This document shows positions 48,401-52,989 of a DNA stretch of 64,000 bases, piece after piece. Each line of letters opens with the position of its first letter. The stretch's first letter is position 1. Origin of the DNA: Symsagittifera roscoffensis (lineage: Eukaryota > Xenacoelomorpha > Acoela > Convolutidae). The notes beneath the pieces were generated by a model. That model did no database searches and was not told where the DNA came from. It was given only the letters and a program-made list of their open reading frames with translations. The stretch lies in NCBI RefSeq assembly GCF_963678635.1, contig NC_087070.1, forward strand, positions 45,801,467-45,865,466, given 5' to 3'. A program made the translations under genes and the position numbers.

Positions 48401-49619
48401 AAGTCACCCAGTATAGATCGATCACATGCTTGTTTGAGAAACCTGAAAAATCAATTAACTGTTCTAACCAGAATCTTCACGAAACTTATTACTCACTTTG
48501 TGCCAGTGCAGCTACTGGATATCCCGACGCAACACATCCCAGCTGGCACGGTATTGAGACAAAGGAATTTGTGAACCCTGAATCTTTCCGTTCAACCAGT
48601 TCAACTACTAAAATACCACCGATGTTGTACACAGAATCAGTAACGAGGCCAAAAACAAAATTACCCCAGAAGACAGCCACGTAACTAACAGTGGAAGCCA
48701 ACAGGCAATATGAAGCTCCATTTAGCAAAACTAACGCCATAAGAAAAGCTGTTCTTGGGTTAGCAAAGTCTGGATAATCTGGAAAAACTTTGGCTTGGAG
48801 TAACACAACTAGGTCGGATATGACTCCAGATAACAGACAACTGACCATGCAGCTAGCTTGTTGAACTGCTATCATACGAGATGAGAAGAGGGTAGAATTC
48901 ATAATCGGAAACCAATCAATAGAAAAACGCCCAAGTCTGTTAGCGAAACCAACAAATCCCAAAACAGCTACTACCAATTTAGGATCTAAAGTAGCTTTCT
49001 TTTCAGAATTTTTTTGAATGCCTTCCTCTTTACAACTTAGAAGCTCATGTTTGGGGTCTTCCAACAATGATTTGTCAAAGCATTTGACAATTAAAAAAAT
49101 GAAACACAAAAGAATCATTTGTGAAAGAACGAAAATGAGGAGTGAGGCTCTCCATGAATCCCATTTAAACAAAGGAAAAATAAAAGGGATAATAACACCA
49201 ACAACTCCATGTGCTCCTGAAAAAAGTGAATAATATGATCCGAAACTTTTCCTGGGAACAGTGTTAATCAACAATTTGGAAATAGATGGAAACACAACTC
49301 CCGAAGAAACTCCAATGGCGAAGAAACAGAGAACAAGGATCAAGAAGTTAGCGATTATGGTGGTAAGGGACACTGGTACACATAAGGCAATTACTGACGC
49401 ATAAAATAACATGATCGGGCTAACTTTGTCAGACAAAACACCCCCAAGAAATCTGCCAAGTAAATAACCAATACTAACACAGCTGGATACTACGCCTAGC
49501 TGCTCCACGGATAACTTTGAGTTAAATCCAAGGTCAGTTGCAACAAAACGTTCATAGCGGCGGAAGAAGAACACGATACAATAAGCTATGAGAAAACATA
49601 TCAAAGAAGCAGTTTTCAT
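18345..49619 (-). CDS. SLC37A4-like glucose-6-phosphate/phosphate antiporter (proximal copy plus shared last exon)
   Basis: The SLC37A4 family exchanges glucose-6-phosphate for phosphate across the ER membrane (known role). Two exons, 49619-48497 and 18451-18345, join in phase 1 to give 409 residues; human SLC37A4 has 429. Visible family features are LGVVSSCVSIGYLLGRFLGG followed by VLSDK in loop 2-3, WRASLLIFV, and a C-terminal ALAQ-(R)-IGWENTHF-ALGV that matches the IAKHYSWSTAFWVAEV region. The protein is polytopic, with about 11-12 hydrophobic segments, and ends in a basic tail KAQKAKAKRD. The ATG at 49619 follows an acceptor-like cag by one base. The intron between the exons is 30,045 bp and contains the Gypsy/BEL complex. 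The upstream main exon is duplicated (see 50291-51413). Substrate is inferred from the family only. Confidence 0.8.
18452..20590. other. Intron left of the Gypsy element
   Basis: Non-coding. Contains a GAAGC hairpin copy (gaggcgaagcaaagcttcgc, 18679-18698), the inverted-repeat element at 19081-19465, and a dispersed repeat at about 19590-19900. That repeat is related to 47820-48150 (tacaaagt-agccaataaa, cggaaaa-aaac, cttgcctatcgcaaaggtaa). Confidence 0.5.
19081..19465. mobile_element. MITE-like element with GTGCCGAAGTACAACA terminal inverted repeats
   Basis: The left end acaacggtgccgaagtacaa is mirrored by the right end ttgtacttcggcactgttga, about 30 bp of imperfect inverted repeat. Further internal caacagtgccg copies follow the left end. 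No transposase is present. A clean target duplication could not be seen (actg occurs near both ends but offset). Confidence 0.6.
20591..21025 (-). repeat. Gypsy 3' LTR
   Basis: 435 bp, about 96-97% identical by eye to 46152-46586. On the element strand it begins tgacattcc and ends ggaatattata. Confidence 0.8.
21026..22205 (-). other. Gypsy 3' untranslated region
   Basis: Non-coding part of the element between the tandem repeats and the 3' LTR. No convincing open frame on either strand. Confidence 0.5.
22206..22980 (-). repeat. 171-bp tandem repeat in Gypsy 3' region
   Basis: About 4.5 units. The block aactttggtgggggcact recurs at 22494, 22665 and 22836, exactly 171 bp apart, and more diverged units extend left to 22206. 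Each unit has gtggatttttcgagatctt and cctagtggaccca. Because 171 is 57 codons, one frame stays open over two units, but no domain is recognised. Confidence 0.8.
23003..23335 (-). pseudogene. Second, broken macrodomain copy downstream of the Pol-macro ORF
   Basis: Minus-strand translation aligns residue by residue with the macrodomain of the preceding ORF: LRSIETPQVGASVS, KSIFNLVTK, SYYDLTRSLRCMKKQLIEQ, ALPKIGCVLDKL and DIFRKSDIKVFI. It carries a TAA where the intact copy has Gln, and Gly to Val in the GCGLD motif (GCVLD). The N-terminal third is not recognisable. Its divergence from the intact copy shows an old duplication or the remnant of a related element. Confidence 0.8.
23359..24870 (-). 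CDS. Gypsy Pol C-terminus fused to a TARG1/OARD1-like macrodomain (503 codons)
   Basis: This is one uninterrupted frame. Residues 1-110 are the integrase C-terminal region (YIIRKVGTNYTQCVHRIRLR is the usual chromodomain-like/GPY-type tail). Residues 125-365 are a Pro/Ala-rich then basic linker. Residues 367-503 are a macrodomain with GDVLQFPGSIAHCVSSDFQM, KSIFNLVTK, LTYYDLSRSINCMK and MPKTGCGLDKL. It resembles human OARD1/TARG1, which removes ADP-ribose from glutamate. Lys436 (LVTK) and Asp477 (GCGLD) are 41 residues apart, the same spacing as the catalytic Lys84 and Asp125 of TARG1. The stop is TGA. The frame is reached from the upstream integrase by a frameshift near 24860, so this copy would not be translated as one Pol. 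Confidence 0.88.
   Translation of the reverse strand: MHAMLEKFKETKNNLISSYHKYRGYYDQKALAQPLKVESFCLLLNPLLTTQSDFGNKSMQVWIPLYRVEKLLTNSNYIIRKVGTNYTQCVHRIRLRPVDPQHQPDDVDPIDPTKFQTDPSLGEYRSEPGLFDENLPKLLDEIQPDKSDERDQPAAPGRIRLSVPFGAPAVGAAPAPVPISAAPIVAPLPVPVPVIPPPPELPPFELPAAPPLDVINEQVHEKLPNNESDPEGYNLDELFREPQPVARRKAAAEARDRIHAQLRFSNDVRYHPIPSRPKQPRRYGLRTVDGHEVAPVTFSPRSAQNDNKANIRKKAEEANEDFPPREAKRNIINDSVKRAKQLTKRKDGPGSSKDSVNAIYEPNIFVGEGDVLQFPGSIAHCVSSDFQMAKGVAKQINSAYPCIRPTLKSIETPIVGSSVSVSLPWENKSIFNLVTKPQFFDKLTYYDLSRSINCMKQQLLQKGIIAIAMPKTGCGLDKLKESRVFSLIYDIFEKTNIKIFIYV
24758..26210 (-). pseudogene. Gypsy integrase (two overlapping frames)
   Basis: The upstream frame (26210-25185) has the zinc-binding H-x-H and CLTC (RIHNSRTGGHLG, NCLTCLQLK) and the first catalytic Asp (MMQIDIVGPL). 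The downstream frame (25282-24758) has the second Asp (IADLGTTF) and the Glu (GLVERSHGPLK). A frameshift near 25250 separates them, so DDE is complete but split. Another frameshift near 24860 leads into the Pol-macro frame. Confidence 0.85.
26191..26610 (-). pseudogene. Gypsy RNase H
   Basis: 140 codons with FVILCDASYHG, the tether-type SRLFNTAQLKFSIYYKEFLA and VIILTDNRSLT, typical of Ty3/Gypsy RNase H. Frameshifts lie at both ends (near 26640 and 26205). Confidence 0.85.
26649..27539 (-). pseudogene. Gypsy reverse transcriptase
   Basis: Motifs in order are KLRMLIDLRRIN, LFTKLDCSQAYHSVQM, FNFGSRTYAYKCLAQGLSKS and the active site QFMDDIGSA (both Asp kept), then FLGNIITPAGI. The frame is continuous with the upstream linker except for a TAA at 27540-27542. 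Confidence 0.88.
27540..28844 (-). pseudogene. Gypsy protease and linker (segment copy S1 and unique part)
   Basis: The aspartic protease site RALVDTGACANVIS lies in the frame 28844-28398. The flap region and the linker to RT (NSIILGNPFYKKHHIHNC) lie in 28437-27649, shifted by one base. A G11+ run near 28673-28687 differs in length from the other two segment copies. Confidence 0.8.
28705..29969 (-). pseudogene. Gypsy gag, copy S1
   Basis: The ATG at 29969 opens a capsid-like N-terminus (MAHAQIAVEPYGGTETDKIQ). A frameshift near 29700 leads into 29736-29014, then a TAA at 29016-29014 where copy S3 has CAA. A Gln/Asn-rich basic tail and a zinc-knuckle-like WDICGKFYHTASQC follow; the first Cys of the usual CCHC is Trp. 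Confidence 0.8.
30012..30358 (-). repeat. BEL LTR copy in S1
   Basis: 347-bp LTR (tgtgcgc...tgcaaca on the plus strand) with the same Gypsy flank (aaacagttga) on its left as the genuine 3' LTR at 36711. Confidence 0.88.
30328..31502 (-). pseudogene. BEL integrase fragment in S1
   Basis: 380 codons equal to the C-terminal part of BEL Pol (zinc finger HMHFQHAHQGLDY, NTGVDYFGPF, LSDNGTNFVGA, GAWERLVRSVK). Cut at the chimeric junction, so it lacks the rest of Pol. Confidence 0.88.
32054..33318 (-). pseudogene. Gypsy gag, copy S2
   Basis: Same architecture and breaks as S1 (frameshift near 33050, TAA at 32365-32363, Trp for Cys in the knuckle). A few substitutions, such as SDTARF for ADTARF. Confidence 0.8.
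33361..33707 (-). repeat. BEL LTR copy in S2
   Basis: Same 347-bp LTR in the second segment copy, with one visible substitution relative to S1 (gcttcactttt to gcttgactttt). Confidence 0.88.
33677..34851 (-). pseudogene. BEL integrase fragment in S2
   Basis: 380 codons, nearly identical to the S1 copy, cut at the second chimeric junction. Confidence 0.88.
35361..36668 (-). pseudogene. Gypsy gag, copy S3
   Basis: Continuous with the Gypsy leader left of the BEL insertion. Same early frameshift near 36400. The frame then has a stop near 35956 in addition to the TAA at about 35605-35607. Confidence 0.8.
36711..37057 (-). repeat. BEL 3' LTR
   Basis: 347 bp. Preceded on the element strand by the purine-rich aggggcggagga (37069-37058). 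Confidence 0.92.
37027..39102 (-). CDS. BEL RNase H and integrase part of Pol
   Basis: Continues the frame after the TAG. RNase H has KLELQAALLATRLKEE and FMWTDSTTVLQWL. Integrase has the zinc finger H-x3-H...C-x2-C (HMHFQHAH, CITCRKRK), Asp in GVDYFGPF, Asp in LSDNGTNFVGA and Glu in GAWERLVRSVK, so the DDE triad is complete. The frame ends in TGA inside the 3' LTR. Confidence 0.9.
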   Translation of the reverse strand, partial: DVFCAVSFLRARLAKSQKTELAFVFGKARVAPMKMLSIPKLELQAALLATRLKEEILKALTFKVNNVFMWTDSTTVLQWLNSCNKLAVFVGNRTGEILESTTIDQWNHVLSGDNPADTGTRGISSEALKDTSWVRGPSILRTCDWPFKPNTDVIKKIQLKGPLCDIDTCLETASTFVVDASSEKAPSIRLFKNWDKFSSIVKYKRVLAFMLRVLPSHKHFRTKTLEITDPSELDIAEQKLIYLAQSESFPAEVKILQSDKLITKKSRNAKYSPFIGPAGILRSTGRISRLVDTDFDSKHPIILDGRHRVAHMLIRHMHFQHAHQGLDYMRAVVQLKYIVLKLRWLLGNIENTCITCRKRKAKTVVSIMSDLPIERLGYKQPPFSNTGVDYFGPFQVLIRRSTEKRWGFLFTCLTTRAVHIELVPSLDTSSCVMGVERFIARRGTPKTILSDNGTNFVGAQKELLSCVQNWNKVAPAVFVHKGIKWKFNPPSAPHHGGAWERLVRSVKRVLYDILGNRRLTEEVLGTTLCLVEQLLNARPITPVSSDPHDVEALTPNHFILGHSVASFPSLSFEDNFDYKKRYVRAQSYANAVWSRWLREYVPSLNKRAKWHNDSDVTLKTGDLVWVVEPDSQRGHYPLARIAKLHYGKNGCARSADIKTVTSELIRPIVKLAPVLPSLGAEDVAAQNVTNA
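37058..37069 (-). promoter_or_regulatory. BEL polypurine tract
   Basis: aggggcggagga on the element strand directly abuts the 3' LTR, the usual plus-strand primer position. Confidence 0.65.
39103..41373 (-). CDS. BEL zinc knuckle, protease and reverse transcriptase part of Pol
   Basis: Opens in frame right after the TAA. CSLCKGQHAPWNC and CFSCLQGNHTFRKC are zinc knuckles near the N-terminus. ALCDTGSTHSWVS is the aspartic protease site (about residue 150). The Pao-type RT has FLWRED, YTRHIFGARDSPTCANFAL and the active site KFYMDDYLDSF, with both Asp kept. The stop at 39105-39103 is a TAG inside the RNase H start (LHTFGDSS), again in frame with the next part. Confidence 0.9.
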   Translation of the reverse strand, partial: QKVVTKVLAGNTKVSSKDEKSREKTRFPPCSLCKGQHAPWNCSVFKEKNATQRAKYVAEQKLCFSCLQGNHTFRKCQKARKCPKQDSESTHNVLLHGAEKVFPPKEADRSPSTQTNTNTTSANNAACVKPCEGTAKGILPVALVDVSSGSENSNALALCDTGSTHSWVSAALVERLKLVGTPVNVTTDGFNSAKVSKTQRVHLKVSAKPNESEFSFSFVAFVKHNMYIGPDVINVSELQVKYPQLAPLKTTAYNYKEIEIVIGQDFYHAIRPLEHVFGDELDSPCAVRLPIGWVISGPSPDRSSLNSSSFNCVTDDTSLTDQIKTWYELESYGAFKQVDARSAADKRALSILKTETVHDGERYTVPMLWSDNDVSLPNNYYSSLAQLKSLEKRLDKDPLLREKYTETIREDISKGYVITVNPHDPSSRAEREWYLPHHPVLNPNKPGKVRRVLNGASKFHGTSLNRSLLVGPDLLQNLIFVLLRFRQHKYAVSADIEGMFLQVGVLARDQPSLRFLWREDPTSSVVVHQYTRHIFGARDSPTCANFALQKTASDNQAEYPEAASAVVQKFYMDDYLDSFENTADALSLSKDLVAMLKLGGFNLTKFVSNVPEVTTALNPDNRESNPSVKDICKSPDQSSHVLGLRWDHVKDTLVVSRGVDRPLDKAITQRTVLSFVSSVFDPIGLVAPFTVKARLLLKDIWRISGQKWDDDLPEEIKQQFLDWHSGLPLLGTLTIPRSYFTEPFDRCELHTFGDSS
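41374..43710 (-). CDS. BEL Gag (778 codons)
   Basis: The ATG at 43710 follows the leader. The N-terminal third is rich in Lys and Glu and predicted coiled coil. A Pro/Ser/Val-rich middle with QPVVPPLTVPIPISLP-type repeats follows. The C-terminal part is the DUF1759-type Pao Gag (LEVFDGEPLNWYEWFGQF, YLKTHVKDKAKSAI). It ends at a TAA in frame with the zinc-knuckle/protease part that follows. Whether this stop is natural or a mutation cannot be told from one copy. Gag would assemble cytoplasmic particles. Confidence 0.88.
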   Translation of the reverse strand: MDENFQKRVQRLFAKRTKLENELYKCHEIIIENIESQSRSSKIDTQIQNCKSLIETAVEINEELIKLASKSVDPDKLIPAQDMWLHTVTSRNDTVLQKAASYKACLNVEPEETELDNVAESLSTIVTTQPQDSHEADARSKVSRYSSRHHKSGSHKSSRYTVAQSKTSTEKRRDLLVLKKQQEELERQAKVSLKLKAQQNKTKEQQGSLELEELAEVHRKKLTEIELKEFELEEELSAASEKIGNASVTHVDPQRTEQWVENVVTEQEQAEVVASSEQSHPVVESSTLIATDVLQVVGAVVSGGAVVNAGQTTYSEPGGHNRNRIQAQRSSLVQSRLSLHSIENPSSLPQFVASSSNFVTPHLASTPHAEVSQNHNLIPQASGSIPASMPFGNPTINVAPPSVSTVTNPVSLPASQPVVPPLTVPIPISLPIIQPFVPSTVPIPSLLPVSQPHSGPVSTGYQAPAAPSHQPINVPNNPTSFSSEHYNPYSSLWRPAATAQTMPVPQYCAPPSNVFSVTTPVVPPNTVVPYTSSGTVYYTQPQTHPVVETAHQGYPPTYPAPTTGPSYVPNSEQPISARELADIILHSRKDRLPELNLEVFDGEPLNWYEWFGQFQATVDSAMLTDDEKLKYLKTHVKDKAKSAIAEYGYSGVLYKDALATLQRKFGQPHVVVGAHLDKLKNFPALKMHNSDHVISFSAVISGLVAVFKSLSFNDDLKSVNLLNQAVSKLPPNLKEAWSMHTFRQHWQRLTLLDFNDWLKNKAEGHERLKSLVKVEQPV
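43800..44320 (-). repeat. Three related stem-loops in BEL leader
   Basis: Three units about 195 bp apart share the loop core acacNcggag-aacctgaggatga. Each is closed by a long stem: 43817-43827 with 43885-43895, 44014-44024 with 44082-44092, and 44208-44218 with 44277-44287. The stem sequences differ between units but change together (see findings). Confidence 0.75.
44966..45160 (-). repeat. 77-bp tandem repeat in BEL leader
   Basis: The blocks ctcgatatttgccag (45001, 45078) and gactgggatactc (next start 45155) recur every 77 bp, about 2.5 units, next to the primer-binding site. Confidence 0.75.
45178..45193 (-). promoter_or_regulatory. BEL primer-binding site
   Basis: Three bases after the 5' LTR the element strand reads TGGCGCCCCACAAGGG, with the TGG expected for pairing to a tRNA CCA end. 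Confidence 0.65.
45197..45544 (-). repeat. BEL 5' LTR
   Basis: 348 bp, TG...CA ends, bounded by target duplication gttga on the right and by the primer-binding site on the left. Confidence 0.92.
45550..46133 (-). other. Gypsy 5' leader
   Basis: Untranslated leader between the primer-binding site and the BEL insertion. The remaining 38 bp of leader lie on the other side of the BEL element (36668-36705). No gene seen. Confidence 0.6.
46134..46151 (-). promoter_or_regulatory. Gypsy primer-binding site
   Basis: Directly after the 5' LTR, the element strand reads TGGTGACTTTCGCGGGAG. The initial TGG complements a tRNA CCA end. The tRNA was not identified. Confidence 0.6.
46152..46586 (-). repeat. 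Gypsy 5' LTR
   Basis: Partner of the 3' LTR, of the same length. Confidence 0.8.
46587..48302. other. Intron right of the Gypsy element
   Basis: No exon. At 46600-47480, loosely repeated blocks (aaaatctcagattt, cttaagagctt, ggagaa-agtca) recur every 160-190 bp. A C18 run lies at about 47506-47523, and the dispersed repeat related to 19590-19900 at 47820-48150. Confidence 0.5.
48497..49619 (-). CDS. SLC37A4-like main exon, proximal copy
   Basis: This exon is 1,123 bp from the ATG to a CAAA|GTGAGT donor, leaving phase 1. It encodes the first 374 residues. It lies in the left unit of the 1,794-bp tandem duplication. Confidence 0.88.
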
Positions 49620-49740
49620 CCTGAAGCATAACACCTAGAAAACTTTCACAAATGGCTGTACTGAAAGAAAATAAGGCGATAACAAGTGTTTTCATCTTTT
49701 TTTTCTGAGAAAAATAATCAGATATAAAAGAATTTTAATC

Positions 49741-50030
49741 TGTTAAATCAAACGTTTTCGCACAATTTGTGCATCATCAGGATTGAAATTATCTACTATA
49801 TTTACAGAGCGATCGTCTATACGACGATTGTCTATCGAATGCTCAAACATTTTCTGACAAATCAAAATTATGCAACTGTAATTACTTGATAAATTAGATA
49901 ATCTTTAAAAACATTTTCCTGTACACTTCTGAAGATTTTTTTCTGGGGTCTAAAATTACACATTAACTGTTAAGCAGAAAAATTATCAAAGTGAATTCGA
50001 ACGTTTTCGAATGTCCATCGTCAGGTTAAC
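49741..50030 (-). other. Paired hammerhead-like motifs upstream of transporter exon (left unit)
   Basis: On the minus strand, cctgacgatgg...ttcgaaaacg (50030-49991) and cctgatgatgcac...gtgcgaaaacg (49783-49741) both have the order CTGANGA, short stem, GAAA. In the second, gcac/gtgc closes an aaatt loop. Short flanking complementarity exists. A complete helix III could not be drawn, so ribozyme identity is only possible. The same pair recurs at 51535-51824. Confidence 0.3.
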
Positions 50031-50290
50031 AAAATTGATATAGAGTGATTTACAGACGTCAAAACATCATAAAAAACCATTAAGAAAACTGTCCACTAAG
50101 AAAACTGTCCACATAAGCTGTCAAAACCACTAAGCTTTTCGAGGTCTCGAAAAAACGTTAGATTTTTTTTCGTACCTCAACAAATTGATTTTGAAAGTCA
50201 CCCAGTATAGATCGATCACATGCTTGTTTGAGAAACCTGAAAAATCAATTAACTGTTCTAACCAGAATCTTCACGAAACTTATTACTCAC

Positions 50291-51413
50291 TTTGTGCCAG
50301 TGCAGCTACTGGATATCCCGACGCAACACATCCCAGCTGGCACGGTATTGAGACAAAGGAATTTGTGAACCCTGAATCTTTCCGTTCAACCAGTTCAACT
50401 ACTAAAATACCACCGATGTTGTACACAGAATCAGTAACGAGGCCAAAAACAAAATTACCCCAGAAGACAGCCACGTAACTAACAGTGGAAGCCAACAGGC
50501 AATATGAAGCTCCATTTAGCAAAACTAACGCCATAAGAAAAGCTGTTCTTGGGTTAGCAAAGTCTGGATAATCTGGAAAAACTTTGGCTTGGAGTAACAC
50601 AACTAGGTCGGATATGACTCCAGATAACAGACAACTGACCATGCAGCTAGCTTGTTGAACTGCTATCATACGAGATGAGAAGAGGGTAGAATTCATAATC
50701 GGAAACCAATCAATAGAAAAACGCCCAAGTCTGTTAGCGAAACCAACAAATCCCAAAACAGCTACTACCAATTTAGGACCTAAAGTAGCTTTCTTTTCAG
50801 AATTTTTTTGAATGCCTTCCTCTTTACAACTTAGAAGCTCATGTTTGGGGTCTTCCAACAATGATTTGTCAAAGCATTTGACAATTAAAAAAATGAAACA
50901 CAAAAGAATCATTTGTGAAAGAACGAAAATGAGGAGTGAGGCTCTCCATGAATCCCATTTAAACAAAGGAAAAATAAAAGGGATAATAACACCAACAACT
51001 CCATGTGCTCCTGAAAAAAGTGAATAATATGATCCGAAACTTTTCCTGGGAACAGTGTTAATCAACAATTTTGAAATAGATGGAAACACAACTCCCGAAG
51101 AAACTCCAATGGCGAAGAAACAGAGAACAAGGATCAAGAAGTTAGCGATTATGGTAGTAAGGGACACTGGTACACATAAGGCAATTACTGACGCATAAAA
51201 TAACATGATCGGGCTAACTTTGTCAGACAAAACACCCCCAAGAAATCTGCCAAGTAAATAACCAATACTAACACAGCTGGATACTACGCCTAGCTGCTCC
51301 ACGGATAACTTTGAGTTAAATCCAAGGTCAGTTGCAACAAAACGTTCATAGCGGCGGAAGAAGAACACGATACAATAAGCTATGAGAAAACATATCAAAG
51401 AAGCAGTTTTCAT
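50291..51413 (-). CDS. SLC37A4-like main exon, distal copy
   Basis: Tandem duplicate of 48497-49619 with the same ATG, length and GTGAGT donor. I see only about three base differences, giving one residue change (Asp to Gly in KKATL-D/G-PKL). It has no C-terminal exon of its own nearby. A transcript from this copy would have to skip the proximal copy and use the exon at 18345-18451, splice into the proximal copy, or end early. Confidence 0.82.
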
Positions 51414-51534
51414 CCTGAAGCATAACACCTAGAAAACTTTCACAAATGGCTGTACTGAAAGAAAATAAGGCGATAACAAGTGTTTTCATCTTTTTTTTTT
51501 GAGAAAAATAATCAGATATAAAAGAATTTTAATC

Positions 51535-51824
51535 TGTTAAATCAAACGTTTTCGCACAATTTGTGCATCATCAGGATTGAAATTATCTACTATATTTACA
51601 GAGCGATCGTCTATACGACGATTGTCTATCGAATGCTCAAACATTTTCTGACAAATCAAAATTATGCAACTGTAATTACTTGATAAATTATATAATCTTT
51701 AAAAACATTTTCCTGTACACTTCTGAAGATTTTTTTCTGGGGTCTAAAATTACACATTAACTGTTAAGCAGAAAAATTATCAAAGTGAATTCGAACGTTT
51801 TCGAATGTCCATCGTCAGGTTAAC
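51535..51824 (-). other. Paired hammerhead-like motifs (right unit)
   Basis: Exact counterparts of the motifs at 49741-50030, displaced by 1,794 bp. Confidence 0.3.
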
Positions 51825-51924
51825 AAAATTGATATAGAGTGATTTACAGACGTCAAAACATCATAAAAAACCATTAAGAAGTTTTGAACAAAAAATCAAA
51901 TCTTTCCACCAATCAAATTTTAGC

Positions 51925-52105
51925 ATTATTACGTAAGAATTTCGTATGTAGGACAAACAGTTCGACTTTCGGCCACAAGGATTGAGGAACACAATAAAAA
52001 TCACTCGCCTGTTCGCATTCACATCCGTCAGTGTGGGAAGGAAGCGACCACTGCACAATTGAATTGGGAGATAAAAGATCATTCTAAGATTTTTAGTTGT
52101 TTGTT
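51925..52105 (+). pseudogene. GIY-YIG endonuclease fragment of a Penelope-like element
   Basis: Plus-strand translation reads YVGQTVRLSATRIEEHNKN then HIRQCGKEATTAQLNWEI, the GIY-YIG pattern (Y-VGQT, R-x-R-EH) of the Penelope Pol C-terminus. The reverse-transcriptase part is absent here, so this is a fragment, starting just outside the transporter tandem duplication. Confidence 0.65.
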
Positions 52106-52989
52106 CTTGAATTATAATAACAATCCGTTTTGAGAACACTTTCGATTTTTTCATGTCAGTTTTATGAATTACAGCGATCTTAAACATGGACTATAAATTC
52201 AGTAATAATTATCGGGTCCTGAATTGATCGCGCGTGTTGATTTTCGGCCTTGTCCTCTAAATATACAAGCTCTAATGTGAGGTTTTGAGTTTTGCCTGCT
52301 TGGTCTATAACCTCTGATTTCAGCTCAGCAGCACCATCCTTATTTTGTACATTCCAGCAAGAGCTGTCCTCCTTCGTAGTCCTCTTGTGACATTCGACCC
52401 GAATGAACAAAATGCAATCTCTGCAGATTTCGAATTTTTTAGCAGTGAACCTTCCGAGTTAGTGATTTTGAAGGATTAACGACGTTATTCGGATGATTAG
52501 TAGAACGGTGAAGGTCAAGATATTCTAATATTTTGAAATTTTAAATTTTCGAAGTGATGACGTAACATTTCTGAGAAACGTCAGAAAGGGCCATTTTGGC
52601 AGAAAAGCTGAAAAAGCAGCAGAACAACATTAGTTGCGATTGCGAGAAGAACAAAAGTTGTGATTGAAAAACGACAACGAATCACGGAGTTGACAGAGAA
52701 CGTTCCGAGTTGCAACTATTGTGTCGCTACAATAGTTGTTGCAATGCCGGTGCGAACAACGGTTAAGGGTAGAAGACAGCCTTCCGGGTTACGGAGAAGT
52801 CAAGTTTAACGTGCTTGATCCAGTGGATTCAAGAATCCGGAAGGGTTTAGGGACTGAAATTTTATCCTTTTACATAAACTTTTAGCTTCCTGTCATGTCC
52901 TGATCTGAATTCAATTAACAACTGGATTCATTTTGATAAGGATGAGAAGCTAGGACTTAAAGTTGCAAAGTTGATAAGTTTTTGCAAAG
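52106..52989. other. Unassigned stretch with first TCCGG-type motifs
   Basis: No gene recognised. Contains ccttccgggttacggag (about 52785) and aatccggaagggt (about 52835), the first members of a motif family that becomes dense further right. Confidence 0.4.

Larger units (their letters stand above)
48303..51890. repeat. 1,794-bp tandem duplication containing the transporter exon
   Basis: The left unit is 48303-50096 and the right unit is 50097-51890. The two are almost identical, including 5' flanking and intron sequence. At the junction the 16-mer taagaaaactgtccac occurs twice in a row (50081-50096 and 50097-50112), a breakpoint scar. Confidence 0.9.

Noticed and set aside
48389-48441. Possible extra transporter exon after a tttttcag acceptor, ending at a gtacg donor
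   Set aside because: Its phase does not connect to the terminal exon at 18451, and direct joining of 48497 to 18451 reproduces the family C-terminus with the right length.
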